A DNA stretch of 64,000 nt, taken from positions 1 to 64,000 of the forward strand of contig NZ_BOOU01000032.1 of the NCBI RefSeq assembly GCF_016863395.1. Reading direction: 5' to 3'. The notes beneath the pieces are model-generated. The model saw nothing but the letters and a program-made list of their open reading frames with translations. It did no database searches and was not told where the DNA came from. Below, piece after piece: positions 43,115 through 52,612 of this stretch. Origin of the DNA: Sphaerisporangium rufum (lineage in GTDB: Bacteria; Actinomycetota; Actinomycetes; Streptosporangiales; Streptosporangiaceae). Numbering within the stretch: the first letter of the stretch is position 1; the number at the start of each line of letters is the position of its first letter. The position numbers and the translations under genes are program-made.

Positions 43115-43972
43115 TCAGCGGCCGACCACCAGGACGTCCAGGAAAATGGGGTTCTTGCCGGCCAGCAGCGGCCGGCCGTCGGCGTCGGTCATCTTCCAGT
43201 AGATCTTGCACCGGCCGGGCCGGTCACCGGCGCGGACCGGGACGGCGATCTCGACCGACCGGCCGGGCTCGGTGGTGGCGATCGGCACCCTCTCCGGCGC
43301 GGTGCACGGCCCGTCGCCGCCGCGGGCCACCCGGGTGAGGAAGCGCTGCCGCCACCGGGTGGTCCCGGTGTTGCGGATCAGCCACTTCTTCACGAACATG
43401 CCCCCGGCGGCCACCTCGCTGCCGTCGGGGTAGGTCACGTCCCGCTCGAAGGTGGAATCGTCGCGCGCCGGCGGGGTGGGCGGGCCCGCGGGGGTGTCCG
43501 GCCTGGAGGTCGCGACGAGCACGGCGGCGGTCCCGCCGGCCAGCGCCGCGGCCGCCGCGGCGATCGCGGCAACCCGCCGCGGCCGCCGGGCCGGCTCGCC
43601 GGCCGCGCCGTCCCGACCGGTGGCCGTCCCGGCCTGGTCCGGCGGGCGCAGTGCGTCCCGGGCGGCCTCCCAGCGTGCCCGCCACTCCCGTTCCACCTCC
43701 TCCGCGTCCTGGCCGAGGCGGCCGGCCGCCAGCACCCGGACGAACTCCCAGGTCGTCTCCCAGCTGGGCAGCACCTGGCCGCGGGCGGCGGCCGCCAGCG
43801 ACGACTTGGACGCGGCGGCGCCGAGCCGCCCGGCCATCTCGGCGAACGACGGGTCGCCCGCCCGCTCCTTGAGGTCCCAGAGCCGGTCGGCGAAGGCCGC
43901 CGCCGGTCCGGCGTCCGGATCGGGCCGGGCGGGCCTGCGGCCGGGCCTGCCCGGCACCGGTGTGTCCTTCAT
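43115..43972 (-). CDS. HTH-like, single-TM protein with C-terminal NBR1-Ig-like domain
   Basis: A 285-residue protein in three parts. Residues 20-110 resemble an XRE-like helical module found in actinomycete proteins (FADRLWDLKERAGDPSFAEMA ... SSLAAAARGQVLPSWETTWEFV). A hydrophobic segment, about 134-155, is a likely membrane anchor. Residues 175-285 form an NBR1-Ig-like beta domain (DVTYPDGSEVAAGGMFVKKW, IRNTGTTRW, PGRCKIYWKMTDADGRPLL). The domain would lie outside the cell. A promoter -10 TAGGGT (44045-44050, minus) is visible. Function is unknown; it may sense cell-wall ligands. Confidence 0.8.
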   Translation of the reverse strand: MKDTPVPGRPGRRPARPDPDAGPAAAFADRLWDLKERAGDPSFAEMAGRLGAAASKSSLAAAARGQVLPSWETTWEFVRVLAAGRLGQDAEEVEREWRARWEAARDALRPPDQAGTATGRDGAAGEPARRPRRVAAIAAAAAALAGGTAAVLVATSRPDTPAGPPTPPARDDSTFERDVTYPDGSEVAAGGMFVKKWLIRNTGTTRWRQRFLTRVARGGDGPCTAPERVPIATTEPGRSVEIAVPVRAGDRPGRCKIYWKMTDADGRPLLAGKNPIFLDVLVVGR

Positions 43973-44183
43973 CGCACCTTCCCCGCTCGGGTCCGCCGGG
44001 TACGCCGGGACGCCGCCCGCCGGACGAACCTGACTTCGGGCGTGACCCTACTGCACGCCGCCGGTGGAAGATCGGCCTGGCCGGGATCGGATCACCACTC
44101 CGGATCGGCTCCGGCCGGATACCGTGGACGCCAACGGCGGGCACCGGTGCTCCGCCCGCGTCCGACCGGGGTGAGCTGAGGCA

Positions 44184-44918
44184 GTGGGCGTCATCGACGG
44201 CACCGTCGAGAAGATCAAGCAGATGATCGTCCAGGGTGAGGTCCGGCCCGGAGACAAGCTCCCCGTCGAGAAGGATCTCGCCGAGCTGCTCGGCGTGTCG
44301 CGCAACACCCTGCGCGAGGCGGTGCGCGCCCTGGTCGCCATGCGGGTGCTGCAGACCCGGCAGGGCGACGGCACCTACGTCACCAGCCTGTCCCCCGGTT
44401 TGCTGCTGGACGGCATGGCGTTCGTCAGCGACATGCACCACGGCGCCGACGCCCAGCTGTTCCTGCACGTGCGGCGGCTGCTGGAGCCCGAGGCGACGGC
44501 GCTGGCCGCCACCCGGGTGACCTCCGACGACCTGTGCAGGCTGGACACGCTGCTCACCCGGGCCGAGGTCCTGGCCGAGCGGCCCGCCGCCGACCACGAC
44601 GCGCTGGTGGCCATCGACCAGGAGTTCCACGCGCTCATCACCTCCCGGTGCGGGAACCCGGTGCTGGCCGCCGTCATCGACAACCTGTCCGGCCGGACGG
44701 TCCGGGCCCGGGTGTGGCGCGGGATGACCGAGCCCGGCGCGATCCGCCGCACGCTGACCGAGCACCGGGCGATCTACCGGGCGCTGGCGGCCGGGGACGC
44801 CGACCGCGCGCGGCTGCGCGCCGCGGTGCACATCCTCGGCGTGGAGGACGCGATGGCCGCCGGCGGCGAGTCCGCCCCGCCGGTGAGCGGCGGCCGATCG
44901 GACGTCCGGCGATCTTAG
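44184..44918 (+). CDS. FadR/GntR-family transcriptional regulator
   Basis: A 244-residue regulator: winged HTH VEKIKQMIVQGEVRPGDKLPVEKDLAELLGVSRNTLREAVRALVAMRVLQTRQGDGTYV, then an FCD ligand-binding domain. A TACCGT -10 lies at 44120-44125. The effector is unknown (family ligands are acyl-CoAs or organic acids). Neighbouring oxidative genes start 200-1500 bases downstream. Confidence 0.92.
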   Translation: MGVIDGTVEKIKQMIVQGEVRPGDKLPVEKDLAELLGVSRNTLREAVRALVAMRVLQTRQGDGTYVTSLSPGLLLDGMAFVSDMHHGADAQLFLHVRRLLEPEATALAATRVTSDDLCRLDTLLTRAEVLAERPAADHDALVAIDQEFHALITSRCGNPVLAAVIDNLSGRTVRARVWRGMTEPGAIRRTLTEHRAIYRALAAGDADRARLRAAVHILGVEDAMAAGGESAPPVSGGRSDVRRS

Positions 44919-45146
44919 GGTCGTCGGCGGGACATCCCGCCACGGAAGTCCGCCACGATCATTGACAACCCGGTCGGACCGCCGGATGCTGTCCAGCTGT
45001 ACGCCCATTTTCTGCCCATCACGCCCACTATTCGGGCTTCAGTTGGAAAGCCGAGCCGTGCCCCCGATTCCTGGCAGCCGACGAGCGTGCGATGCCGTGC
45101 GCGCCACGCCCGCGACGCCCGCCGCGGCCGGCCGGACGGTCCTGCC

Positions 45147-45620
45147 ATGAGGGCCGCCGCCGACCTCACCGCCGCCCGGCTGTCGGCCTGGTGCGACCTG
45201 CCCGGTGACCGATCGGCCCCCGCCCTGGCCCGCCGGTGGGTGACGGCCATGCTCGCCTCCTGGGATCTCGGCCTGTCCTCCGGCGAGCGGGCGACCATCG
45301 TCGGGCTGACCAGCGAGCTGGTCACCAATGCCGTGCAGCACGCCGTCCCGGCCCCGGGCTCCCCGGCGGGCGTCCGGGTCACCGTCAGGGCCGGGCGCGG
45401 CGTGGTCTGGCTGGCGGTCTGCGACCCCGACCCGACCCCGCCGGCGGTACGGGAGCCCGATTTCCTGGCCGAGAGCGGCCGCGGACTGTACCTTGTCCAG
45501 GCGCAGGCCGACCGCTGGGGCTCGGTTCCGCACGCCGGCGGCAAGTACGTCTGGTTCTCCCTGTGCTGCGGCGCCGCCCGGCCGTCCCCCCGCCCGCACC
45601 GCTTCCGTTCCGTTCCGTGA
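45147..45620 (+). CDS. HATPase_c anti-sigma-factor-like ATP-binding protein
   Basis: A 157-residue GHKL ATP-binding protein: N-box ELVTNAVQHA near residues 57-66, VCDPDP (G1) and ESGRGLYLVQ (G2). Such small standalone proteins act as anti-sigma or serine kinase switches (RsbW type) in actinomycetes. The ATG at 45147 lacks a strong ribosome-binding site. It may be co-transcribed with the downstream hydrolase. Confidence 0.88.
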   Translation: MRAAADLTAARLSAWCDLPGDRSAPALARRWVTAMLASWDLGLSSGERATIVGLTSELVTNAVQHAVPAPGSPAGVRVTVRAGRGVVWLAVCDPDPTPPAVREPDFLAESGRGLYLVQAQADRWGSVPHAGGKYVWFSLCCGAARPSPRPHRFRSVP

Positions 45621-45640
45621 CCACCGAAGGAGCTCCGGCC

Positions 45641-46417
45641 ATGCCCGCCACCCCCGCTGTCGTCCCGCCCTGCGACGTCGTCGGCTCAGGCCCGCACCGG
45701 GTGATCGCGCTGCACGGCTGGTTCGGCGACCGCCGCTCCTTCGCCAGGATCCACCCCTACCTGGACACCGACGCCTTCACCTACGCCTTCCCCGACTACC
45801 GGGGCTACGGCGAGGCGCGCGGCGTCGAAGGCGAGCACACCCTGGCCGAGATCGCCCGCGACGTGATCGCGCTGGCCGACAAGCTCGGCTGGGACACCTT
45901 CTCCCTGCTGGGCCACTCGATGGGCGGCACCGCGATGCAGCGCGTCATGCTGGACGCGCCCGGCCGGGTGCGCCGGCTCGCCGGCGTCTCCCCGGTGCCG
46001 GCCTCCGGCGTGCCGTTCGACGAGCAGGGCTGGGCGCTGTTCTCCGGCGCGGCGGCCGACCCCGGCAACCGGCGGGCGATCATCGACTTCACCACCGGCA
46101 ACCGGCTGCCCGGCCGGTGGCTGGACGAGATGGTCGCCACCTCGCTGCGCGTCTCGGACGAATACGCCTTCCGCGCCTACCTGGACGCCTGGGCGGGCAC
46201 CGACTTCCACGCCGAGATCGAGGGTGACCCCACGCCGGTGCTCGTCGTCGCCGGCGCGCACGACCCCGCGCTGTCGGCGGAGGTGATGCGCGGCACCTGG
46301 CTGAACTGGTATCCCAACGCCGAGCTGGTCGTCCTCGCCGACGCCGGCCACTACGCGATGGAGGAGACGCCGCTCGCGCTCGTCTCGGCCGTCGAGCGCT
46401 TCCTTTCGGCCGGCTGA
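45641..46417 (+). CDS. Alpha/beta hydrolase
   Basis: A 258-residue alpha/beta-hydrolase: HGWFGDRRSF oxyanion region, nucleophile elbow GHSMGG, and catalytic His in ADAGHYAMEE. Substrate unknown; the family includes esterases, peptidases and C-C hydrolases. AAGGAG precedes ATG 45641. It is followed 41 bases later by a P450 gene. Confidence 0.9.
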   Translation: MPATPAVVPPCDVVGSGPHRVIALHGWFGDRRSFARIHPYLDTDAFTYAFPDYRGYGEARGVEGEHTLAEIARDVIALADKLGWDTFSLLGHSMGGTAMQRVMLDAPGRVRRLAGVSPVPASGVPFDEQGWALFSGAAADPGNRRAIIDFTTGNRLPGRWLDEMVATSLRVSDEYAFRAYLDAWAGTDFHAEIEGDPTPVLVVAGAHDPALSAEVMRGTWLNWYPNAELVVLADAGHYAMEETPLALVSAVERFLSAG

Positions 46418-46458
46418 CCGGCCGGGCACGGCGACCGGGACGAGGAGACACCGACACG

Positions 46459-47742
46459 ATGGCTGTGGCCAGGCCGGCCGGGCCGGTGATCGACGTGTTC
46501 GACCCGCGGGTGTACGCGGCGGGCATCCCGCACGACGCCTACCGCCTGCTGCGCGACGAGGACCCCGTCCACTGGCATCAGGAGCCCGCCGTCGGCGACT
46601 GGCCGGCCGGTCCGGGGTTCTGGGCGGTGACGCGGTACGCCGACGTCGTGCGGGTGCTGCGCACCCCGGGCGAGTACAGCTCCTTCGCCGGTGCCACCCA
46701 GATCCGCGACCCCGACCCGGCCGACCTGCCGTTCATCCGGCGGATGATGCTCAACCTGGACCCGCCGGACCACGGGCGGCTGCGCCGCGTCGTCTCGGGC
46801 GCCTTCACCCCCCGACGGATCGGGCGGTTCGCCGACGCGGTGGCGGCCCGCGCCCGGGAACTGGTGGACCGGGTCGCCGAGCGCGGCACCTGCGACCTGC
46901 CGGTGGACGTGACCGACGAGTACCCGGTGGCCAACCTGGCCGATCTGCTCGGCGTGCCGCCCGGCGACCGCGGGCTGATCCGGGCGTGGACCGACCGGGT
47001 CGTCGGATACCAGGACCCCGACCACGCCGGTACCGCGCGCGGCCCGGACGGCCGGCCGGTGAACCCGCGGTCCCCGGCCCGGCTGGCCGACATGTTCGAC
47101 TACGCCCGCGCGCTCGCCGAGCACAAGCGCCGCCGGCCCGCCGACGACCTGATGACGGCGCTCGCCTTGGCCGAGGAGGACGGCCGCCGGCTGGACGACG
47201 CCGAGCTGTCGATGTTCTTCTTCCTGCTGGTGATCGCGGGCAACGACACGGTACGCGCCGCGCTGCCCGGCGGGCTGGCCGTGCTGCTGGACCACCCGGC
47301 CGAGCACCGCAGGCTGCTCGCCGACCCCGGGCTGCTGGACCCGGCGATCGAGGAGCTGCTGCGCCGGCACCCGCCGGTGCTCAGCTTCCGGCGCACCGCG
47401 GTCGCCGACACCGTGCTGGCCGGGCGGCCGATCGCGGCCGGCGACAAGGTCGTGGTCTTCCACGCCGCGGCCAACCACGACGAGCGGCGCTTCCCCGACC
47501 CGATGCGGCTGGACATCGCGCGCCGGCTCAACGACCACGTGTCCTTCGGGGACGGGCCGCACGTGTGCCTGGGCGCCCGCTTCGCCCGGCTGCAGATGCG
47601 CGCGTTGTACCGGGAACTGCTGTGGCGCCTGCCGGACCTGGAGCCCGCCGGGCCGCCCGTCCGGCTGGTGTCCAACTTCATCGGCGGGGTGAAGCACCTG
47701 CCGCTGCGCTTCACCCCGGTCCCCCGGTCCGGTGCCCGGTGA
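46459..47742 (+). CDS. Cytochrome P450
   Basis: A 427-residue P450. The I-helix oxygen motif AGNDT is at 260-264, the ExxR is in EELLRRH, and the heme loop FGDGPHVCLGARF has its Cys ligand at residue 370. Sequence style is closest to the CYP124/125/142 group of steroid or branched-lipid hydroxylases, which is an impression. The last 4 bases overlap the IclR gene (GTGA). Redox partners are not nearby. Confidence 0.95.
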   Translation: MAVARPAGPVIDVFDPRVYAAGIPHDAYRLLRDEDPVHWHQEPAVGDWPAGPGFWAVTRYADVVRVLRTPGEYSSFAGATQIRDPDPADLPFIRRMMLNLDPPDHGRLRRVVSGAFTPRRIGRFADAVAARARELVDRVAERGTCDLPVDVTDEYPVANLADLLGVPPGDRGLIRAWTDRVVGYQDPDHAGTARGPDGRPVNPRSPARLADMFDYARALAEHKRRRPADDLMTALALAEEDGRRLDDAELSMFFFLLVIAGNDTVRAALPGGLAVLLDHPAEHRRLLADPGLLDPAIEELLRRHPPVLSFRRTAVADTVLAGRPIAAGDKVVVFHAAANHDERRFPDPMRLDIARRLNDHVSFGDGPHVCLGARFARLQMRALYRELLWRLPDLEPAGPPVRLVSNFIGGVKHLPLRFTPVPRSGAR

Positions 47743-48479
47743 CCGCGCCCCACGACGACCCGGCCGGCCGGGCGGGCGGCACCCCGGACGGCGGGACGGA
47801 CGGCACCGCCGGCCCGGCGGGCTCCAAGACCATCGACACCGGGCTGCGGTTGCTGGAGCTGCTGCGCGACCACCCCGACGGGCTGACCATCACCGGGCTG
47901 TCCCGGGCGGCCGGGATACACCGCAACGCGGTCTCCCGGCACCTGGCCGCGCTGCGCGCCCACCGGCTGGTCGGCCGGGACGGCAACGTCTTCACGCTCG
48001 GTCTCGGCATCGTGGAGCTCAACGCGGCCGTGCGGCGCCGGCTGCGCGTCGCGGCGGCCGCCGCGCTGCAGGAACTCGCCGACGCCTGCCACGCCACCGC
48101 GTTCATCACCGTGCTGGACGCCGAGGAGGACCAGGCCGTCGCGCTGACCGTGGCCGAGCCGCGCGGCTCCAGCATCCATGTGGCCTACCGGGCCGGCAAC
48201 CGGCACCCGGCCGACCGCGGCGCCCCCGGCATCGCCATCCTGTCCGGCCGGCCACCCCGGCCCGGGGAGCGGGACGCCGTGGCGCGCGCCCGCCGCGCCG
48301 GCCACGCGACGAGCTCCGGGGAGCTGCAGCCGGGTGCCTGGGGGCTGGCTGTGCCGATCGTCACCGGTGACCGTCCGGTGGAGGCCAGCGTGGGCGTGGT
48401 GACCATCGGTGAGCGCGGCGAGGACGCCACCGCGCCGCTGGTCCGCGCCGCCGCCGCGCACATCGCCCGGCTGTTCTGA
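47739..48479 (+). CDS. IclR-family transcriptional regulator
   Basis: A 246-residue IclR protein: an HTH (IDTGLRLLELLRDHPDGLTITGLSRAAGIHRNAVSRHLAALR) and an effector domain with the usual FITVLDAEEDQAVALTVAEP and LAVPIVTGD segments. GTG 47739 overlaps the P450 stop. It probably controls the hydrolase/P450 genes and perhaps the downstream flavin monooxygenase. Effector unknown. Confidence 0.9.
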   Translation: MTAPHDDPAGRAGGTPDGGTDGTAGPAGSKTIDTGLRLLELLRDHPDGLTITGLSRAAGIHRNAVSRHLAALRAHRLVGRDGNVFTLGLGIVELNAAVRRRLRVAAAAALQELADACHATAFITVLDAEEDQAVALTVAEPRGSSIHVAYRAGNRHPADRGAPGIAILSGRPPRPGERDAVARARRAGHATSSGELQPGAWGLAVPIVTGDRPVEASVGVVTIGERGEDATAPLVRAAAAHIARLF

Positions 48480-48494
48480 CCGCTGCCGTCTCGC

Positions 48495-48539
48495 GGGCCG
48501 CGTCCGGCTCCCGGCGGCGCCGGAACCCGGACGCGGCCC
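48495..48539 (+). terminator. GC-rich hairpin after the IclR gene
   Basis: GGGCCGCGTCCGG and CCGGACGCGGCCC pair over 13 bp. No T-run follows; this I-shaped form is common in actinomycetes. Confidence 0.6.
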
Positions 48540-48637
48540 CGGCGGCCGCCCGCCGCCGCCGAGCCGCTACCGTTGATCACTCGCGGGCGGCCCCACCCCG
48601 GCGGCCGCCCTCGGGGACGACGCAAGGAGGACCGCCG

Positions 48638-50209
48638 GTGCACTCCGCACAGGTGATCATCGCGGGCGGGGGCCCGGCCGGGCTGGCCGCGGCGGTGGAG
48701 CTCGGCCGGCGCGGCGTCCGCTGCCTGCTTGCCGAGCCGAGGGTCACGATCGACCAGGACCGGCCGCGGGCCAAGACCACGAGCATCCGCACCATGGAGC
48801 ACCTGCGCCGCTGGGGGCTGGCCGGCCGGCTGCGCGCCGCCGCGCCGCTGAAGGTCTCCTGGTCGCAGGACGTGATCTTCTGTACCGGCCTGCTCGGCGA
48901 GGAGCTGACCCGCTTCTCCGGCGCGTTCGGGCTGTACGACCGGCGCGCCGACCACATCGCCGAGCCGGGGCAGCAGGTGCCGCAGCCGGTGGTGGAACGC
49001 GTGCTGCGCGAGGCGGTCGCCGAGCTGCCGGCGGTCACCTGGCTGGGCGGGCACGCGGTGACCGCGGTCGAGGACCGCGGCGACCGGGTGCTGGCCACCC
49101 TGGCCGGCCCGGACGGCGGCGCCGTCACCGCCGAGGCGGAGTACCTGCTCGGCTGCGACGGCGCGGGCGGGGTCACCCGGCCGGCGATCGGCGCCGCCTA
49201 CCAGGGATCCTCCGGCGAGCGGCCGAACCTGAGCGTCGTCTTCCGGGCGCCGGGCCTGGCCGCCCGGCTGGACCTGCCGCCCGCCGTGCAGTACTGGGTG
49301 GTCGGGCGGGCGACGGCCGGCCTGATGGGCCGGCTGGACCTGGCCGGCCGCTGGTGGGCCATCGTGCAGGGCGTCGACGCGCGGCGCGGCCCGGCCGACC
49401 CCGAGGCGCTGGTCCGCGACCTGCTCGGCGGCCCGGCCGCGGCCGGCGTCGAGCTGGAGATCGTGGCCACCGACCCGTGGGTGGCCCGGATGCTGCTGGC
49501 CGACCGCTACCGCTCCGGCCGGGTCTTCCTGGTGGGCGACGCCGCGCACCTCAACCCGCCGTGGGGCGGGCACGGCTTCAACACCTGCGTCGGCGACGCG
49601 GTTAACATCGGCTGGAAGCTCGCCGCGGTGCTGGCCGGCTGGGGCGGCCCCGGCCTGCTGGACACCTACGAGCCGGAGCGGCGGCCGGTCGCCGCGCAGA
49701 CCATCGCCGACTCCTCGGCCCAGGAGCGGCTGCTCGCGCCGTCCTTCGCCGGCCTGCCGCGCCCGGACCTGGCCACGGCGCTGCGCGCCAAGGCGGGCGA
49801 GTTCCACAGCGAGGGCCTGGTGCTCGGTTACCACTACGCCGGCTCGCCGATCGTCGCCGCCGACCCCGCCCCGGCGCCCGCGCACGACCCGATGACCTAC
49901 CACGGCTCGGCCCGGCCGGGTGCCCGGCTGCCGCACGCCTGGCTGCCGGACGGCCGATCCCTGTACGACACGCTCGGCCCCGGCTTCACCCTGCTGCGCC
50001 TGTCGCCGTCGGCCGATCCCGGGCCGTTCGAGCGGGCGGCGGCCGTCCGGGGCGTGCCGCTGGCGGTCACCGACCCGCCCGGCCTGCCGGACCCCGGGCG
50101 GTACGGCGCGCCGCTGGTGCTGGTCCGGCCGGACCAGCACGTGGCCTGGCGCGGCGACGGCGGTGACCCCGGCCGGGTGCTCGACCTGGCGCGCGGCGCG
50201 ATCGGCTGA
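48638..50209 (+). CDS. FAD-dependent aromatic monooxygenase (phenol hydroxylase/MhpA-like)
   Basis: A 523-residue monooxygenase: FAD motif VIIAGGGPAGLAAAVELGRRG, the R-x-K-T-T-S-I-R-T-M-E substrate line, GDAAHLNPPWGGHGFNTCVGDAVNIGWKLAAVL (second FAD motif) and a thioredoxin-like C-terminal domain as in MhpA and PgaE-type enzymes. It hydroxylates a phenol or polyketide-like ring with NAD(P)H. GTG 48638 follows AAGGAGG, and TACCGT at 48568-48573 is its likely -10. Confidence 0.9.
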   Translation: MHSAQVIIAGGGPAGLAAAVELGRRGVRCLLAEPRVTIDQDRPRAKTTSIRTMEHLRRWGLAGRLRAAAPLKVSWSQDVIFCTGLLGEELTRFSGAFGLYDRRADHIAEPGQQVPQPVVERVLREAVAELPAVTWLGGHAVTAVEDRGDRVLATLAGPDGGAVTAEAEYLLGCDGAGGVTRPAIGAAYQGSSGERPNLSVVFRAPGLAARLDLPPAVQYWVVGRATAGLMGRLDLAGRWWAIVQGVDARRGPADPEALVRDLLGGPAAAGVELEIVATDPWVARMLLADRYRSGRVFLVGDAAHLNPPWGGHGFNTCVGDAVNIGWKLAAVLAGWGGPGLLDTYEPERRPVAAQTIADSSAQERLLAPSFAGLPRPDLATALRAKAGEFHSEGLVLGYHYAGSPIVAADPAPAPAHDPMTYHGSARPGARLPHAWLPDGRSLYDTLGPGFTLLRLSPSADPGPFERAAAVRGVPLAVTDPPGLPDPGRYGAPLVLVRPDQHVAWRGDGGDPGRVLDLARGAIG

Positions 50210-50219
50210 CCTGGGCCCC

Positions 50220-50262
50220 GTCCCACCCCGCCGTATCCAGTCCCACCCCGCCGTGTCCCGCC
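50220..50262. repeat. 20-bp tandem direct repeat
   Basis: GTCCCACCCCGCCGT occurs twice with a 20-base period, followed by a partial third unit. It is non-coding spacer sequence before the helicase; no function is evident. Confidence 0.6.
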
Positions 50263-50452
50263 CCGACGGGCCCGGCCCGCGGCGTCCCGGCGCCGACACG
50301 TCAGGGGGCCGCCCGGCCGGCCCGTCCCCGGCCGGGCGGGGCGGGATTGTCGGGCCGGTCGCCTACGCTTCCCCTGCCGGCCCGTTCCTCCGGCCGGCGC
50401 CGGGACGGCCGCCCGATGTGGCGCGGCCGGTGAGCCGAGGGGAACGCCGCGC

Positions 50453-52585
50453 ATGGAGGTCTCCGTCGAGCGGCTGGTGTACGTCCGGGAGGACGACTAC
50501 ACGGTCGCATGGGTGAGCGCCGAGGGGCACCCGGGGTTCGCCGCCGCGGGCCGGGCCCTGGCCGGCGCGCAACCGGGCGAGACGCTCCGGCTGGCCGGCG
50601 GGTGGGGCGAGCACCCGAGGCACGGCACCCGCTACGTGGTCACCGGCTGTGAGCGCGTCGTGCCCGCCACCGTGCGGGCGGTCCGTCTTTACCTGGGGTC
50701 GGGGCTGATCCGCGGCATCGGCCCGCGGCTCGCCCACGCCATCGTCGACCACTTCGGCGAAGCGGCGCTGAAGGTCATCGACACCGAGCCGGACCGGCTG
50801 CGCGAGGTGGTCAACATCGGCCCGGCCCGCCAGGCGCAGATCGTCGCGGCCTGGCGCGACCAGCAGGGCATCGCCGATCTGATGGTGCGGCTCCAGGGGT
50901 TCGGGCTCAGCCCGCTGCTGGCCACCAAGATCTACCAGGTGTTCGGCGCCGACTCCGCCGAGGTGCTGGCGCGCGACCCCTACCGGCTGATCGGCCAGGT
51001 GCGGGGGGTCGCGTTCGGCACCGCCGACCGCATCGCGCTGCGCTCGGGAGTGCCCGAGCGCAGCCCGCAGCGGATCAAGGCCGCGGTGCTGGACCGGCTG
51101 GCGGCCGCGGCCGCCCGCGACGGCCACTGCCACCTGCCGCTGCCCGCGCTGGCCGGCCAAGCGGCCGAGCTGACCGGGCTGGAGGCCGGTGACGTCCGGC
51201 CGGTGGTGGACGCGCTGGCCGCCGAGCGGCGCCTGGTCGTCGAGACCTCGCCCGACCGGCCGGACCAGGCGGTGGCCTACGCGGCGGAGGTGCACGAGCG
51301 CGAGGTGCGGCTGGCCGTCCATCTCGCCCGGCTGCTGGGCGCGCCCTCGACGCTGCCACTGCGGGCCTACCAGGAGGACCCGGCCCTGCACGAGGACCAG
51401 CGGATGGCGGTCAACATGGCGCTGACCAGCACCGTGTCGGTGATCACCGGTGGTCCGGGGTGCGGCAAGAGCCACACGGTGCGGGCGGTCGCCACCACGG
51501 TGCGCGCGGCCGGCGGCCGGGTTACCCTGGCCGCGCCCACCGGCAAGGCCGCCCGGCGGCTGGCCGAGTTGACCGGCCTGCCGGCGATGACCGTGCACCG
51601 GATGCTGGCGCACCGGCCCGACCAGGACGCCGGCACGCTGTTCCAAGAGAGCCCGGTCCACGCCGACCTGATCGTGGTGGACGAGGCGTCGATGCTCGAC
51701 CTGCAGCTGGCGGCGCGGCTGGTCGCGGCCGTCCCCTCCGGCAGCCACCTGCTGCTGGTCGGCGACGGCGACCAGCTGCCGAGCGTCGGCCCGGGCGAGG
51801 TGCTGGCCGACCTGCTGCGGGTGCCGCCGGTGCCGCGGGTCCGGCTGACCCATGTCTTCCGGCAGGCCGAGGGCAGCGCCATCGTCCGCGCCGCGCACCA
51901 CGTCCGGGCCGGCCGGGTGCCGGAACTGCCGGGCGGCGGCGGGTTCTGGTTCGAGGAGCTGGACGATCCCGAGCGGGTGGCCGAGCGGGTGGTCCACCTG
52001 GCGACGGTGGCCATCCCGCGCAAGCAGCGGATCGACCCCGCGCAGGTGCAGGTGCTGTGCCCGATGCGCCGCGGCGTCACCGGCGCCGTCGAGCTCGGCC
52101 GGCGGCTGCAGGAGCGGCTCAACCCGGCCGCCGAGGGCCGGCCCGAGCACTGGTCGGGGGCGGACGTCTTCCGGGTGGGCGACCGGGTCATGCCCATCCG
52201 CAACAACTACGACAAGGGCGTCTTCAACGGCGAGACCGGCACGGTCACCGCAGTGACCCCGCAGGACCGGGTGGTCGAGGTGCGCACCGGCGACGGCGAG
52301 GTGGTGGAGTACGGCTTCGGCGAGCTGGACGACCTGGCGCACGCGTACGCGGTGAGCGTGCACCGGGCGCAGGGCAGCGAGTACCCCTTCGTGGTCGCGC
52401 CGATCGTCGCCGAGGCCGGTGGGGTCATGCTGCGGCGCCGGCTGCTGTACACCCTGGTCACCCGGGCCCGGTCCTGGGTGGTGCTGGTCGGCTCGCGGGA
52501 GGCGCTGGAGACGGCGGTGCACCGGGTCGGCCACCGCCGCAACACCGGCCTGGCCCGCCGGCTGGCCGCCGCGCTGCCCGGGTGA
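50453..52585 (+). CDS. recD2: RecD2-type ATP-dependent DNA helicase
   Basis: A 710-residue SF1B helicase. The N-terminal OB-like and helix-hairpin-helix segment (IRGIGPRLAHAIVDHFG) is the RecD2-specific extension. Walker A GGPGCGKS is at 333-340, Walker B VVDEAS near 407-413, and C-terminal motifs VHRAQGSEYPFV and LYTLVTRAR are present. It unwinds 5'-to-3' in recombination or repair. It may be translated from ATG 50453 after GAGGGG. No RecBC partner is adjacent, as expected for RecD2. Confidence 0.95.
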   Translation: MEVSVERLVYVREDDYTVAWVSAEGHPGFAAAGRALAGAQPGETLRLAGGWGEHPRHGTRYVVTGCERVVPATVRAVRLYLGSGLIRGIGPRLAHAIVDHFGEAALKVIDTEPDRLREVVNIGPARQAQIVAAWRDQQGIADLMVRLQGFGLSPLLATKIYQVFGADSAEVLARDPYRLIGQVRGVAFGTADRIALRSGVPERSPQRIKAAVLDRLAAAAARDGHCHLPLPALAGQAAELTGLEAGDVRPVVDALAAERRLVVETSPDRPDQAVAYAAEVHEREVRLAVHLARLLGAPSTLPLRAYQEDPALHEDQRMAVNMALTSTVSVITGGPGCGKSHTVRAVATTVRAAGGRVTLAAPTGKAARRLAELTGLPAMTVHRMLAHRPDQDAGTLFQESPVHADLIVVDEASMLDLQLAARLVAAVPSGSHLLLVGDGDQLPSVGPGEVLADLLRVPPVPRVRLTHVFRQAEGSAIVRAAHHVRAGRVPELPGGGGFWFEELDDPERVAERVVHLATVAIPRKQRIDPAQVQVLCPMRRGVTGAVELGRRLQERLNPAAEGRPEHWSGADVFRVGDRVMPIRNNYDKGVFNGETGTVTAVTPQDRVVEVRTGDGEVVEYGFGELDDLAHAYAVSVHRAQGSEYPFVVAPIVAEAGGVMLRRRLLYTLVTRARSWVVLVGSREALETAVHRVGHRRNTGLARRLAAALPG

Positions 52586-52612
52586 GCGGGTGGCCGGGTC
52601 AGGATCGCCGGG

